A stretch of 64,000 nt of DNA from Thalassolituus maritimus (GTDB taxonomy: Bacteria; Pseudomonadota; Gammaproteobacteria; Pseudomonadales; Oceanobacteraceae), in the NCBI RefSeq assembly GCF_900156675.1, contig NZ_FTOH01000006.1, positions 1 to 64,000 on the forward strand, given 5' to 3'. The notes beneath the pieces were generated by a model. It was not told where the DNA came from and did no database searches. It saw nothing but the letters and a program-made list of their open reading frames with translations. Position numbers and translations under genes: made by a program. Shown piece by piece: positions 53,601 to 62,205 of this stretch; position 1 is the stretch's first letter; the number at the start of each line of letters is the position of its first letter.

Positions 53601-55658
53601 AGTGATATTTGTCAGCGTCATCTCCAGTGATGTGCTGTCAACCAGTTCACCTTTACTGTTGGTGCTGATCAGTTCAAAGCTGGCGGGGGCGTTGGTGTTC
53701 GCTCTGTCTTTAAAAAGCGGGCGAATGCCGACAAGTTGCCCCTCTGGCACGATGCTTACGGTATGAGAGCGGACAACCGGGCGGCCTCCGCTTTCAAAAA
53801 GGCTGCCTGTGATTTTGAGGGCCAGTGGCACACGGGCCTCTTTCCAGGTGCTTGCAGGGTGCAGTGTCAGCTCGCCCTTATCGCTTAATCTGGTTTCCCG
53901 CGCTGGCAGAGACTGAATCCAGTCGTCCTGCTTCGGATCACCAAAGTGAAATTCGGGCCATTGCTGAAATGGATGCGCCGTCGGACGTAAACTGAAATCG
54001 GCTTCAAAGTTGTTGCCGGCTGCCGGAGCGCCATACAGGTAGCTGCCGAGCACATCAATTTTTAGCGGATCTTGTGTACTGAATACCGCGGATTTCTGAT
54101 CGGGATTCCACTCCAGTTTCATGCGTTCTGGCATAAAATCTTCGACCTGGAAGTTATATCGGTGGGTACCACCGTTTGGTTCAGCGACGTTAAAGCTCCA
54201 CTGGCCCGTTGGGGCGTCGTCGGCCAGTGTCGTAGAAAATTCATAGACACCGGGAACCGTGCTGCGCCAGGTCACTTTATCGCTGCGGGTTCCATCAGGT
54301 CGGCGTAGGTAATAGGTCAGAAGACTGTCTGGTTGGGCTTTGCCATCGGAATCACGATAAAGCCCGTTGATGTATACGGTATCACCGCCGCGGTACAGGT
54401 CTCGTGGGCCGTACATGAATAGCTCGGTGTCGCGGTAGGGGCGGGTGCCGGAATCGAAGTCCGACATGTCCAGTGAAGCACTGTTGAGGTGCATCAGAGT
54501 CACCGCATCTTCGTCACGTGCGATCAGAATGGTGTTGTAAAAATCCTTCCGCGGATACTGAACGTATCCTTTGCTACCGCTCGAAAGTGTTGTCACCTTG
54601 GGCTCCTGGCTGCGATAGCCAGCCATCACGGTGAGTTCAACGTTGGATTTGCTGGCCCCTGAGTTGAGGTCCCTTGTGTAAATTCCGATATTCTTTCTGT
54701 ACTCGCGGATATGCAGACCGATGTCGCTGACGGTAAACCAGGTGGTCGACAGCTTGGACTTGAATTGACCCGGTATCGTCATGACCGCAAGGTAGACTGC
54801 TTGTTGTTTCAGGGCATCTATCGAAGTCAGTGGCAGATTCACTTTCCGCAGCCGATTCTTATCGCTTGTCAGCGCGATGCGGCCCTCATAAACAAAGTCT
54901 GCAAATTCACCCATGTCTTCGAGTCGATAAATATGTTCAAGGGAAGCGGACGACTTCCACAGCAGCATCTGTCGCAGAGCTTCGTTATCATTGCGAACCC
55001 GGAAAAAGCTGACGTTTACTTCGCTGGTATTCATAACGCTTACGGGCAGGCCAACACTCAGGTCTGTGGTCAGGTAGTGGCCGTCACTGGCAAACGTAGC
55101 TGAAGGTGGCGCAGGGGGCAGAGTCACAGTTGCACTGTCACCGTCCTGCAGGACCTTGCCGTTTCTGGCTTTAAGGCCCTTACTGACCATTACGTTATAG
55201 GTGCGCTCGGGTTCGGGGTCGGCCAGATACAGGGTCAGGGCATCATCAGAGAGTATCCAGGCGGGTGTTTCACCGCTGATGTGTACGTAATTCTGGAAAG
55301 GCTGATTGCTGCTCAGTGGCGCTGAAAAGCGGATGCCTACCGTCATTCCACCGTCGTAGCTGGTTTCGTTTACTGAGGCGATTGTCAGCGGGATATCAGC
55401 GTACATCGCATCATTGATCGGGGGAGGGGGACTGACGTTCGGTGTCTCTTCAGCAATGGATGTTTCTGGCGGCGTGCTTTCGGTTCTCGTACTTTCTGAA
55501 CCCGTGCTTTCGGAGGTGGTGTTTTCCGATGGCTGACAACCGGCCTGAAAGGTGCTTAACACAGCAAGAGAGACCAGAAGTGCGATTGAGCGTGAGAGTG
55601 ACGCCTTGCTGCGTAGGTGACGGTGTTTGGTGAAAGGCTTGGTAACTATTCGAAGCAT
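50661..55658 (-). CDS. Alpha-2-macroglobulin-like periplasmic lipoprotein
   Basis: A 1665-residue protein. The signal (LSRSIALLVSLAVLSTFQAGC) ends in a lipobox, so it is lipid-anchored, followed by a Ser/Thr-rich linker. Macroglobulin beta domains repeat over residues about 90-1100. The alpha-alpha barrel contains the thioester motif YPYGCVEQTTS (Cys and Gln near residue 1186), so the protease-trapping thioester is intact. The C-terminal receptor-like domain ends YDPEVRAVGGTIEELV. It is thought to protect the periplasm from host or rival proteases and acts with PBP1C. ATG 55658 follows AAGGAATC. Length is normal for the YfhM type. Confidence 0.93.
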   Translation of the reverse strand: MLRIVTKPFTKHRHLRSKASLSRSIALLVSLAVLSTFQAGCQPSENTTSESTGSESTRTESTPPETSIAEETPNVSPPPPINDAMYADIPLTIASVNETSYDGGMTVGIRFSAPLSSNQPFQNYVHISGETPAWILSDDALTLYLADPEPERTYNVMVSKGLKARNGKVLQDGDSATVTLPPAPPSATFASDGHYLTTDLSVGLPVSVMNTSEVNVSFFRVRNDNEALRQMLLWKSSASLEHIYRLEDMGEFADFVYEGRIALTSDKNRLRKVNLPLTSIDALKQQAVYLAVMTIPGQFKSKLSTTWFTVSDIGLHIREYRKNIGIYTRDLNSGASKSNVELTVMAGYRSQEPKVTTLSSGSKGYVQYPRKDFYNTILIARDEDAVTLMHLNSASLDMSDFDSGTRPYRDTELFMYGPRDLYRGGDTVYINGLYRDSDGKAQPDSLLTYYLRRPDGTRSDKVTWRSTVPGVYEFSTTLADDAPTGQWSFNVAEPNGGTHRYNFQVEDFMPERMKLEWNPDQKSAVFSTQDPLKIDVLGSYLYGAPAAGNNFEADFSLRPTAHPFQQWPEFHFGDPKQDDWIQSLPARETRLSDKGELTLHPASTWKEARVPLALKITGSLFESGGRPVVRSHTVSIVPEGQLVGIRPLFKDRANTNAPASFELISTNSKGELVDSTSLEMTLTNITLETRWKRDDNRGWHYEEQRRNVRELSLPVTTNSEGPVTVQVPVQWGEYLLEIRDTNTNLSTRVYFNAGHRWYWRSQEQAARPDQVNLAFDKESYNAGDNARLKITPPAAGRSLVLIEADQLLFRTEADIPAEGGWVDIPVSKDWQRHDIYVSVIHLQPSDTQQRITPTRSVGLIHLPLNRESERLNIEIQTPEKWLPAKTEQVTLDISSEKPVSRAWVTLAAVDSGILSISRFKTPEPFEFFFGPRRFSVDAKDMYGKLIDLNNNRNGEIRYGGDADLARGGDLARSEVQIISVFSGMVDVKNGRAVIPVSMPDFNGQVRLMALAFDESRVGSSDKEVTVAAPVVTQLSLPRFIGAGDTSSVALDITNMTGEGSDFEVTLSASGPVQADALAQALSLQEQQRSTLLFPFTATGAGRIVFRTEVWHQGKIVIDREWGLQSRYPYPAQTFREYDVLETGALLTMNSDVSSGWLSDSIVAAVSASSSENLNAEERMARLLRYPYGCVEQTTSSTYPWLYASDEQIMRLKDSIDGELTRANAIASGLARIATRQKPNGGFGLWRREDADEQHWLAAYVAQFMTDVQSAGYQVDNDVLGKVLIRLREYSRNKAQLRELWAEDVDLYRFTYQAFAHFILAQHNIASLADIRTTAAYVPENAGGLALLHLAIAAKLQGDNRLATELYQQSQRQQPIRPYIGDYGSELRDKAQQARLIWKYDIDEARPVQLTSEVAEDIRSRRYLSTQEQIAIVQLADEQQKHTGDKWNLMLLSAGKEQTLTGTEPTRLVLRGKDATDLSLTNIGDKNLYAALTYQGYGATPPEKQSSGDVSVTRNYWNMEGEKIGTDNTLTMNTGDMVIVELLVYSKKYRPDLLMVDLLPAGLEIENQNLPDSTKLSDIIIDGEKIGQHLQSAGVVHDEFRDDRYVAALRTGGSRYYGTRPARMYYIARAVTPGTYKVPNPLLEDMYDPEVRAVGGTIEELVVQPR

Positions 55659-55900
55659 CCCTGATTCCTTGTAATTGATCGAGTAGCCGGAGACACGGCT
55701 ATGACATCGCAATCTCCAGATTGTACCCATAATTTTTTTCAATCGTGAGATTTCTGCCCGCGTAAGCTCTGCGGCCGACTGGTGTTATTGCTCACAATCA
55801 GTACAATATGCACCCTTTGAATTTTCGCCCCGGCGCCCGTGTTGCGATCAATGAATCGATCTGCAGACAGAAGTGGTGCCGTTCATCTCTGGAGAAGCGC

Positions 55901-57118
55901 ATGTCAGACATCAAGAAAGTCGTACTGGCGTATTCCGGTGGTCTCGATACCTCCGTAATCGCAAAGTGGCTGCAAACTGAATACAACTGTGAAGTCGTTA
56001 CTTTTACCGCTGACCTGGGTCAGGGTGAAGAAGTGGAACCAGCTCGTGCGAAAGCCGAAGCTCTGGGTATCAAAGAAATCTACATCGACGATCTACGTGA
56101 AGAGTTTGCCCGCGACTTCGTTTTCCCGATGTTCCGCGCTAACACCATCTACGAAGGTGAGTACCTGCTGGGTACGTCGATCGCTCGTCCTCTGATCTCT
56201 AAGCGTCTGATTGAAATTGCGAACGAAACAGGCGCTGACGCCATTGCCCACGGTGCAACCGGTAAAGGTAATGACCAGGTACGTTTCGAGCTGGGTGCCT
56301 ACGCACTTAAGCCGGGCGTTAAAGTGATCGCGCCATGGCGTGAATGGGATCTGAACTCCCGTGAAAAGCTGATGGCTTACTGTGATGAGCACAACATCCA
56401 CGTAGAGAAGAAGAAAGGCAAGAAGTCTCCTTACTCTATGGATGCCAACCTGCTGCACATCTCTTACGAAGGCGACCTGATCGAAGATCCATGGGCAGAG
56501 CCAGAAGAAGACATGTGGCTGTGGTCTGTATCGCCCGAGAATGCGCCAGACGAAGCGACTTACCTGAACATCACCTTCAAGAACGGTGACCCGGTGGCTA
56601 TCGATGGTGTCGACAAGTCTCCTGCGACCATCATGGAAGAGCTGAACAAGCTGGCCGGCGCTAACGGTATTGGCCGTGTCGACATCGTTGAGAACCGTTA
56701 CGTAGGTATGAAGGCTCGTGGCTGTTACGAAACTCCAGCAGGTACCGTGCTGCTGAAAGCGCACCGCGCCATCGAATCTATCACTCTGGACCGCGAAGCG
56801 GCTCACCTGAAAGATTCTCTGATGCCTAAATACGCAGAGCTGATCTACAACGGTTACTGGTGGTCGCCAGAGCGTAAGATGCTGCAGGCAGCCATTGATG
56901 AGACTCAGTCTGTTGTAAACGGTGAAGTTCGCCTGAAACTGTATAAAGGCAACGTGATTGTGGTTGGCCGTAAGTCTGACGACTCACTGTTTGACGAAGC
57001 GATCGCTACCTTCGAAGACGATGCAGGTGCATACGATCAGAAAGACGCGGAAGGCTTTATTAAGCTGAACGCTCTTCGTCTGCGTACTGCAGCTAAGAAA
57101 GGTCGTGACCTGCTGTAA
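55901..57118 (+). CDS. argG: Argininosuccinate synthase
   Basis: A 405-residue ATP-dependent enzyme of arginine synthesis joining citrulline and aspartate. Motifs: [18 protein letters not shown] (ATP pyrophosphatase loop), [67 protein letters not shown], and [11 protein letters not shown]. Codon use is biased, suggesting high expression. ATG 55901 has GGAGAAGC upstream; longer in-frame readings lack family support. Single gene with a terminator after it. In pseudomonads it neighbours motY; here about 11 kb separates them. Confidence 0.96.
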   Translation: MSDIKKVVLAYSGGLDTSVIAKWLQTEYNCEVVTFTADLGQGEEVEPARAKAEALGIKEIYIDDLREEFARDFVFPMFRANTIYEGEYLLGTSIARPLISKRLIEIANETGADAIAHGATGKGNDQVRFELGAYALKPGVKVIAPWREWDLNSREKLMAYCDEHNIHVEKKKGKKSPYSMDANLLHISYEGDLIEDPWAEPEEDMWLWSVSPENAPDEATYLNITFKNGDPVAIDGVDKSPATIMEELNKLAGANGIGRVDIVENRYVGMKARGCYETPAGTVLLKAHRAIESITLDREAAHLKDSLMPKYAELIYNGYWWSPERKMLQAAIDETQSVVNGEVRLKLYKGNVIVVGRKSDDSLFDEAIATFEDDAGAYDQKDAEGFIKLNALRLRTAAKKGRDLL

Positions 57119-57150
57119 GCTTTTTGCAGTAAGAAACGTCCGGAAAAGAG

Positions 57151-57174
57151 AGGCGCTCATTGAGCGCCTTTTTT
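57151..57174 (+). terminator. Rho-independent terminator after argG
   Basis: AGGCGCTC ATT GAGCGCCT followed by T run, 32 bases after the argG stop. May also serve the convergent LysR gene. Confidence 0.92.
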
Positions 57175-57185
57175 GTGCCTGCCAA

Positions 57186-58103
57186 TCAGTGATCCGCGAC
57201 CATATCCATAAACCATGAAATCACCAGTTCAACCCGGTACGGACGTTGATCTGACTTTAACGATGAAATATAGATATCGTTGAGCAGAGGTTCGCTGTTT
57301 GCCTGTTCAAAAACGACCAGTTTCCCATCGTCTATATGCTGCTGGATACAGTGACGCGGGAAAATACTCACGCCCAGGCCACCTAACGTCATCAGGATGG
57401 CGCCTTCGATACTGTTGATATTTCCGGCGCAATGTAGCGATAGCGCCTGGGTGTGCTGGCTGTCCGGGAAATGATGTGTACGCCAGTAGTCGAAGTAGAC
57501 GTCAAAGCCCGGATAATCGATATATCGGTAATTCAACAGGTTGTCGCTGTTCAGATTTTTGAGGTCTATGTCAGGTGAGGCGACGGCGACGTATTCTTCT
57601 TTGCAGAAGGGGATGTATTCCAGGCGTGGATGATCGATTTTTTTCGTTACAAAACCAAAGTCGATACGACCATTCAGAATTCGCTCAAATACTTTATCGG
57701 TCGGTGTCAGCTCCAGGTTGATTTCAAGATCCGGATGAGAGTGACGACGCTCCAGTAGCATCGGAAAATGTGGCGAAAGTAAGCAGGACGCCGGCATTGC
57801 ATAACTGACTGTGCCCTTAACCTCTTTAGCGGTATTCCCCACATCCACGAGAAAATCTGCATGAAGGTTTTCGAAGTGCTGTATGTAATCCCGTAGCTTT
57901 AAGCCGGCCTCTGTAATGACGGGTCCTTTGGTGGTACGCAGGAAGAGGTCGTTACCGATGGATTCTTCAAGAGCCTTGATATGTTTACTGACATTGGCTT
58001 GTGTCATTGCAGCAATATCTGCGGCTTCACTGAAACTGCCTGAGCGGTCGACGGCTTTAAAGGCGCGAAAGTATTTGGGGTCGATGGGTTGCACTGCTGT
58101 CAT
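57186..58103 (-). CDS. LysR-family transcriptional regulator
   Basis: A 305-residue LTTR. The DNA-binding part is KYFRAFKAVDRSGSFSEAADIAAMTQANVSKHIKALEESIGNDLFLRTTKGPVITEAGLKLRDYI. The effector domain includes VKGTVSYAMPASCLLSPHFPMLLERRHSHPDLEINLELTPTDKVFERILNGRIDFGFV. No divergent gene starts nearby; the next gene upstream (58158-58490) runs in the same direction 55 bases away. The target is unknown. Confidence 0.88.
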   Translation of the reverse strand: MTAVQPIDPKYFRAFKAVDRSGSFSEAADIAAMTQANVSKHIKALEESIGNDLFLRTTKGPVITEAGLKLRDYIQHFENLHADFLVDVGNTAKEVKGTVSYAMPASCLLSPHFPMLLERRHSHPDLEINLELTPTDKVFERILNGRIDFGFVTKKIDHPRLEYIPFCKEEYVAVASPDIDLKNLNSDNLLNYRYIDYPGFDVYFDYWRTHHFPDSQHTQALSLHCAGNINSIEGAILMTLGGLGVSIFPRHCIQQHIDDGKLVVFEQANSEPLLNDIYISSLKSDQRPYRVELVISWFMDMVADH

Positions 58104-58157
58104 CCATGTCGATCAGTAAATGTACAATCAACATAACATGATTCTCATTCTTAAGCA

Positions 58158-58490
58158 TTAGGCATCGCTCTCAAAGGCCGGGGGCGACACATGAGTAATT
58201 GCAACATAGCTCCCTTCGTTCAGAACGCCCGCCAGCTCTGCGTCTGGGGAAAGAACTTCCTGATTGGATTCGTAGCGAATGCTGGATACCTCATAACTGA
58301 TATTGATCGCTTTGATGTAGCTGCATTCCAGGGTGCCGTATTCCAGCTTGCAGTCCTGGCCCGGATTGATACTGAATTTATGAGTGACTTCGGCGGCGGT
58401 GAGGCCTGTACGGATTGAGTTCTGACTGGTGACCACAATGGCAATAGTTAAGGGTACCTGGGTCTGGTTGTAAAAGTGTTTCAGATTCAT
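58158..58490 (-). CDS. Hypothetical protein
   Basis: A 110-residue soluble protein with no signal peptide: MNLKHFYNQTQVPLTIAIVVTSQNSIRTGLTAAEVTHKF, two Cys in GQDCKLEYGTLECSYIK, then YEVSSIRYESNQEVLSPDAELAGVL. It is beta-rich by its alternation of residues. No family is recognised. AGGAGACTCC gives a good ribosome-binding site for ATG 58490. It is divergent from the hypothetical gene at 58677. Confidence 0.6.
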   Translation of the reverse strand: MNLKHFYNQTQVPLTIAIVVTSQNSIRTGLTAAEVTHKFSINPGQDCKLEYGTLECSYIKAINISYEVSSIRYESNQEVLSPDAELAGVLNEGSYVAITHVSPPAFESDA

Positions 58491-58621
58491 GGAGTCTCCT
58501 GATTATGAGCCGTATCTTATCCGACCAGGCCCGATGAGAAGTGTGTGTTGAAACTGTCGTAGCGCCAATTCCGATAGGGCATAGGGGGGATTCTGAATCT
58601 GATTTGTACCAGTGAAGATGA

Positions 58622-58654
58622 GGGCCTACCGTTAAGGTATACATTCAAAGGCCC
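58622..58654. other. Inverted repeat in the divergent spacer before 58677
   Basis: GGGCCT (58622-58627) and AGGCCC (58649-58654) form a six-base dyad with a 21-base spacer, 23 bases before the ATG. Possible operator or RNA stem. Confidence 0.3.
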
Positions 58655-58676
58655 ACCTCAAGTACAGGACGTTCTT

Positions 58677-59447
58677 ATGCGCGACAGCAATCTGATTCAT
58701 CCTTCTTCTATCCGCGTATGGCGTGGTTTCCGCAATGCTGGATACCTGAGTGACCGGAGCGGTTTCGTTGATAAACTGGCCGATGTTTTTATTCCGCTTA
58801 CCTGTCAGGCCATGATGCCCATTGGCCTCCGTTCTTATATCCCGACGCTGGTGAAGAGTGATGTTCAGGGCATGCCTGATGAGGTAGCTCTGGTTGGTTA
58901 CAGCGATCAGCAGACTTACTATTCGGCCAGCCACGATACGGTGATTGGCAGGGCGTACGGGTTGCTGCATAACGAAGTATTTAATTTCACTCGCGACGGG
59001 AATATTCCACCGAGCCGGTCTGGGTTTCCGAAGGTGTATACGACAGGTCCGCTTAAGCCCTCTCAAGCGTATTACTTTTCTGGAAAACCGATCGATTGGT
59101 CGTCGACGCCTGTGGCTGTATTTGTTGTCCCGGGAAATAATACAGAAGAGCAGAGCCAGCTGATCGCAGTGTTGCAGGATGCAATTCGCAAAAACCTGAT
59201 CACTGAAGCGATTCTGGTTCAGGACAGTGCGTCGTTTGTTTTGTGGCTGGCTCTTAAAGTCGTAGGTAATGTCCCTGAAAATATTCAGGCACTTACTTCT
59301 GATAAGCCGGGCGCGATCCGCTCGTTTTCTGTTCCGGATAAAGTCATGCAAATGTGGACAGAGCGCGAGGGTGGAATTCCTATTAAGGATAATGAAACTC
59401 TGAACCTGACGCTCGAAAACAGTGGTTTGATGAAAGCGGCTTCATAG
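58677..59447 (+). CDS. Hypothetical protein, two-domain, possibly dimeric alpha-beta barrel-like
   Basis: A 256-residue cytoplasmic protein of no family I can name. Two segments of similar layout are visible: residues about 13-85 (RVWRGFRNAGYLSDRSGFVDKLADVFIPLTCQAMMPIGLRSYIPTLV, then DEVALVGYSDQQTYYSA) and about 120-200 (AVFVVPGNNTEEQSQLIAVLQDAIRKNLITEAILVQDSASFVLWLAL). Helix-strand alternation suggests a ferredoxin-like or monooxygenase-type (ABM) alpha-beta fold; this is inference. AGGAC precedes the ATG. It converges with the nucleoside-phosphorylase-like gene through a shared terminator. Confidence 0.6.
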   Translation: MRDSNLIHPSSIRVWRGFRNAGYLSDRSGFVDKLADVFIPLTCQAMMPIGLRSYIPTLVKSDVQGMPDEVALVGYSDQQTYYSASHDTVIGRAYGLLHNEVFNFTRDGNIPPSRSGFPKVYTTGPLKPSQAYYFSGKPIDWSSTPVAVFVVPGNNTEEQSQLIAVLQDAIRKNLITEAILVQDSASFVLWLALKVVGNVPENIQALTSDKPGAIRSFSVPDKVMQMWTEREGGIPIKDNETLNLTLENSGLMKAAS

Positions 59448-59475
59448 CTCAGTTAATGCCAGTCTCTTGAGATAT

Positions 59476-59504
59476 AAAAAAGCCCCGGATGTCCGGGGCT
59501 TTTT
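59476..59504. terminator. Bidirectional Rho-independent terminator
   Basis: AAAAAAGCCCCGGA TG TCCGGGGCTTTTT: strong stem with A run before and T run after. Serves the genes ending at 59447 (+) and 59509 (-). Confidence 0.93.
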
Positions 59505-59508
59505 CGAT

Positions 59509-60585
59509 TCAGACATTACTCCGAAGAGCAGCCCAGCAGGTTAAGGCACTGTTGAACGTTGTGTAGAACCCGCACAGGCTGTAAATAATACCAGACCAAT
59601 CTTCGCGCACTTCTTCGGGGATTGCCTGGCCTTTCAGGTCGGTGGCAGCAATAACCGGGTCGGAGACGTTGCGGATAAATCCAAAGCGGATATTTCGTTG
59701 CTGGCATTGATGCGCAATCACGGCATCATCCATTTCAAGGAAGCAGTACTTCTCTGCGGCATTTCCCTGCGCAATGAAGTAATAGTCGGTGGTTAGCAGC
59801 GGTTGCGTTCCGGCAAATTCAATCGTGTTGCTAGCCAGACTCGAAGGCACCAGAGGAGCATTGATCAGATCGTCAGCGGTATAGCTGGTCTTCGATTTTT
59901 CATTCAGTTCGGCAACGGATGTCTTGATGCTTTCGTCATTCCAGACCGTATTCAGAGGCATCATCAGTTGATTGCGTACGTCATCGAATACCGGGTTCGA
60001 TTTAAAAAAGTCCTTTCCGGTAAATGTCTGATTGTTGTATTGGCATTTTTCCGTATTTTCTGACTTTTCGAGGCGAATGGAAGCAGCGGTCGTCAGCACA
60101 ACATCGCCCAGTGGCTGAGCCGTGGTGCTGCCTCCGGCGGTTCCGGTTGAGATAACAGTAGAGACCCCGGACTCCGTGATGATCAGGTCGACTAATTGCT
60201 CGACGCCGCTGATATAAGGCGGATGGGCGAGGTGAACTTCCGATTTGATCAGCAATACCTGTAAAGGCGTACCGTCTGATTTCTGCATTTTAACTTTCTG
60301 GTAGTAGAGCAGAGGTTCGGTTGTCCCTGCGACCGTTAGCGGGCGCCACTGATATCGCCATTCATAAGACTCAGAAGAGCGCTCGGTATCGCTATGCAGA
60401 AAAACATGATCAAGAGCAGACCATTCCGCACTGGTCCAGGTAATGACGGCGACATCAGCCGACGGTAGTTGTTGCTCGTGTAATGCCTGTGCCTCAGGTT
60501 TTTCAGCATTGACTGAAGACCAGTCGATGACTGGAAGAGAGACGCCGGCAGATACTTTATAATTTTTTTGAAGTAGGCGTGACAT
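59509..60585 (-). CDS. Nucleoside phosphorylase-like protein
   Basis: A 358-residue protein with the purine/uridine phosphorylase fold: PSADVAVITWTSAEWSALDHVFL (first strand, residues about 42-64), LIITESGVSTVISTGTAGGSTTAQPLGDVVLTTAA (phosphate/ribose loop, G-T-A-G-G) and YCFLEMDDAVIAHQCQQRNIRFGFIRNVSDP. The last corresponds to the E-M-E...R-x-x-S-D nucleoside-binding end. It is longer than housekeeping phosphorylases (about 240) owing to inserts at 65-110 and 190-260. Such forms appear as effector or sensor domains in other systems. It is the second gene of a pair after the propeller-like protein, 27 bases apart. Substrate not known. Confidence 0.75.
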   Translation of the reverse strand: MSRLLQKNYKVSAGVSLPVIDWSSVNAEKPEAQALHEQQLPSADVAVITWTSAEWSALDHVFLHSDTERSSESYEWRYQWRPLTVAGTTEPLLYYQKVKMQKSDGTPLQVLLIKSEVHLAHPPYISGVEQLVDLIITESGVSTVISTGTAGGSTTAQPLGDVVLTTAASIRLEKSENTEKCQYNNQTFTGKDFFKSNPVFDDVRNQLMMPLNTVWNDESIKTSVAELNEKSKTSYTADDLINAPLVPSSLASNTIEFAGTQPLLTTDYYFIAQGNAAEKYCFLEMDDAVIAHQCQQRNIRFGFIRNVSDPVIAATDLKGQAIPEEVREDWSGIIYSLCGFYTTFNSALTCWAALRSNV

Positions 60586-60612
60586 ATAAATTCCTTCTTA
60601 TTCCGATGCTTC

Positions 60613-61548
60613 TCACTTAAGAAGTAGCAACCAGTTTGAATTCTTGCTTGAGATCGGGTGCAGGCAGCCTGCATCCGCAAGGGTCTGGGTCTGGGTGAGT
60701 GGCCACCAACCGAGACAATTTGGATAGATGCTATTGAGCGAGAGATTTCCATTATTTTCATAAACGAAAAAATAAGACTGCCCTTGTTGTCCCTGAAAAC
60801 CTGCCAGTGATGTAGCGTTTAGCATGGACTGACTGGCGTTTTCGCTCAGCACGGGGTGAGAGCCTTCATCCGGGTCATCCATAAAGTGATCGATATTCAC
60901 TTTCTCGTGTTGCTGATTGATCTTGAGAAAGAAATTCTCGCCACCAAAGACGAAGAAGGTGAAGTGCCCCCATGTCTTCGCCCAGATGTCTGACCAGACT
61001 TCCTGAAGGCTGAGACCATCGTATGGAGGCACACTGATCTGATATTTAACACAGGCACCGGTTGAGCCGTTGTACAGCACGACACAGGTTGTATCGCGGT
61101 ATGGCAGAACATGCATCATGGTGAAGCCTTCGCCGACGTACTGGTTACGCACCGAAGACAGGCTGTAGTCTGCTGAGATTCGGTAAAGGTTCAGGTAGCT
61201 CGATGCTGTATCGTAGGTTGCCAGGTAGGCCTGACCGCCGAGATAGAAGACATCCATCGTGGTCAGTGCCTGATCGACTGCGCTATTACTGAGCAGTTTG
61301 CTCAGGGGGTGGGAGTCAGACTCTTCTATGAAGCTGATTGAGCCTTGTGAAGGGCTGTAAAAAAGGCTACAGGAGACACCATTGATCGTCAGTCGTGCGG
61401 TGGCACTGGTATCTGTAGGGATTGCCTGAGCAATCCCGGAAGGAAGCGTCGCCGTGGTTATACCCCATTGGCTGTCTTCGGATCCGGTGGTGGGGGGCTG
61501 TATGGCAAGGCATACAGGAAACTCGCTGGGAGTGGTTGATGCCGTCAT
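60613..61548 (-). CDS. Repeat protein, propeller/lectin-like
   Basis: A 311-residue soluble protein without signal peptide. At least four spaced repeats share the pattern aromatic-strand, small turn, aromatic-strand: VFYLGGQAYLATYDTASSYLNLYRIS, CVVLYNGSTGACVKYQIS, FFVFGGENFFLKINQQHEKVNIDHF and SYFFVYENNGNLSLNSIY. This resembles blades of a beta-propeller of lectin-like type. The C-terminus ends SSKNSNWLLLLK. I do not recognise an exact family. It leads a two-gene unit with the nucleoside phosphorylase-like gene and is the part most likely to bind a sugar or a surface. Confidence 0.6.
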   Translation of the reverse strand: MTASTTPSEFPVCLAIQPPTTGSEDSQWGITTATLPSGIAQAIPTDTSATARLTINGVSCSLFYSPSQGSISFIEESDSHPLSKLLSNSAVDQALTTMDVFYLGGQAYLATYDTASSYLNLYRISADYSLSSVRNQYVGEGFTMMHVLPYRDTTCVVLYNGSTGACVKYQISVPPYDGLSLQEVWSDIWAKTWGHFTFFVFGGENFFLKINQQHEKVNIDHFMDDPDEGSHPVLSENASQSMLNATSLAGFQGQQGQSYFFVYENNGNLSLNSIYPNCLGWWPLTQTQTLADAGCLHPISSKNSNWLLLLK

Positions 61549-61808
61549 GGGCAGATTCCTTTCTATTGTTTGTACTATGAGTTGTGCACCAAATATACGC
61601 CTGAGACAGGGAGCGCTCTATTCGCATTTGTTATAGCCTGAATTCGTATCGGGCACTGTGAGCTATTTATGGTGGTTTAACTTACTTCGTTTTCTGCTGG
61701 TGGAATGACGAAGAGATCACACTTTCTATTTGTTGACGGAAACTTACTGGTAGAAACCCGATCTCAGGCATATATTGATATCAGTCTTTTGAGTATTTAG
61801 GAGGGTGT

Positions 61809-62132
61809 ATGCGCTTTTCGCTAGTGCCAGCGTTGCTGCTACTTCTGAATCTCTCTCTTCCTGCGTCTACGGTATCTTATTCAGCCCATCAGGCCACTAC
61901 TAAGAATATCAACACGGCAGAGGCCAACTCCTCCGCGATCGCTGTGGAGATTCTTGCTGATGCATTGCTGAGTACATGTGACAACGGTGCGGATGACGAC
62001 GAAAAGTCGGCACTTTCAGGCCGCACGCTGTCAGGGGGTATCCTGTCTTCACAGGATGTTCCTCGCGCTGTCCCCGCGGCAGTTCCCTCTTTAGGTCGGT
62101 CTTCCTCTATACGGGCTCCCCCTTTTTTCTGA
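61809..62132 (+). CDS. Small secreted hypothetical protein
   Basis: A 107-residue protein with a signal peptide (MRFSLVPALLLLLNLSLPASTVSYS). The mature part is Ser/Ala-rich and probably disordered (AEANSSAIAVEILADALLSTCDNGADDDEKSALSGRTLSGG...), with one Cys, ending RAPPFF. No family is recognised. AGGAGG lies before ATG 61809, an unusually good ribosome-binding site, which supports a real gene. The 260-base gap before it (61549-61808) shows no other gene. Confidence 0.55.
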   Translation: MRFSLVPALLLLLNLSLPASTVSYSAHQATTKNINTAEANSSAIAVEILADALLSTCDNGADDDEKSALSGRTLSGGILSSQDVPRAVPAAVPSLGRSSSIRAPPFF

Positions 62133-62205
62133 TTCTTCAGACTGTTTAATCAAATATTAAAGAATCAGTACTGCACGACAAATTGCAGTGCCAGGAGATC
62201 GTATT

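Noticed and set aside
50661-55658. Alpha-2-macroglobulin gene considered as a host-derived oddity
   Set aside because: The PBP1C/alpha-2-macroglobulin pair is common in Proteobacteria and fully explained.
56093-56806. Open frame of 237 codons opposite argG
   Set aside because: Antisense of a highly conserved, codon-biased gene.
58632-59351. 239-codon open frame opposite the hypothetical gene at 58677
   Set aside because: Arg-rich antisense translation without motifs; the plus-strand gene has a ribosome-binding site and better composition.
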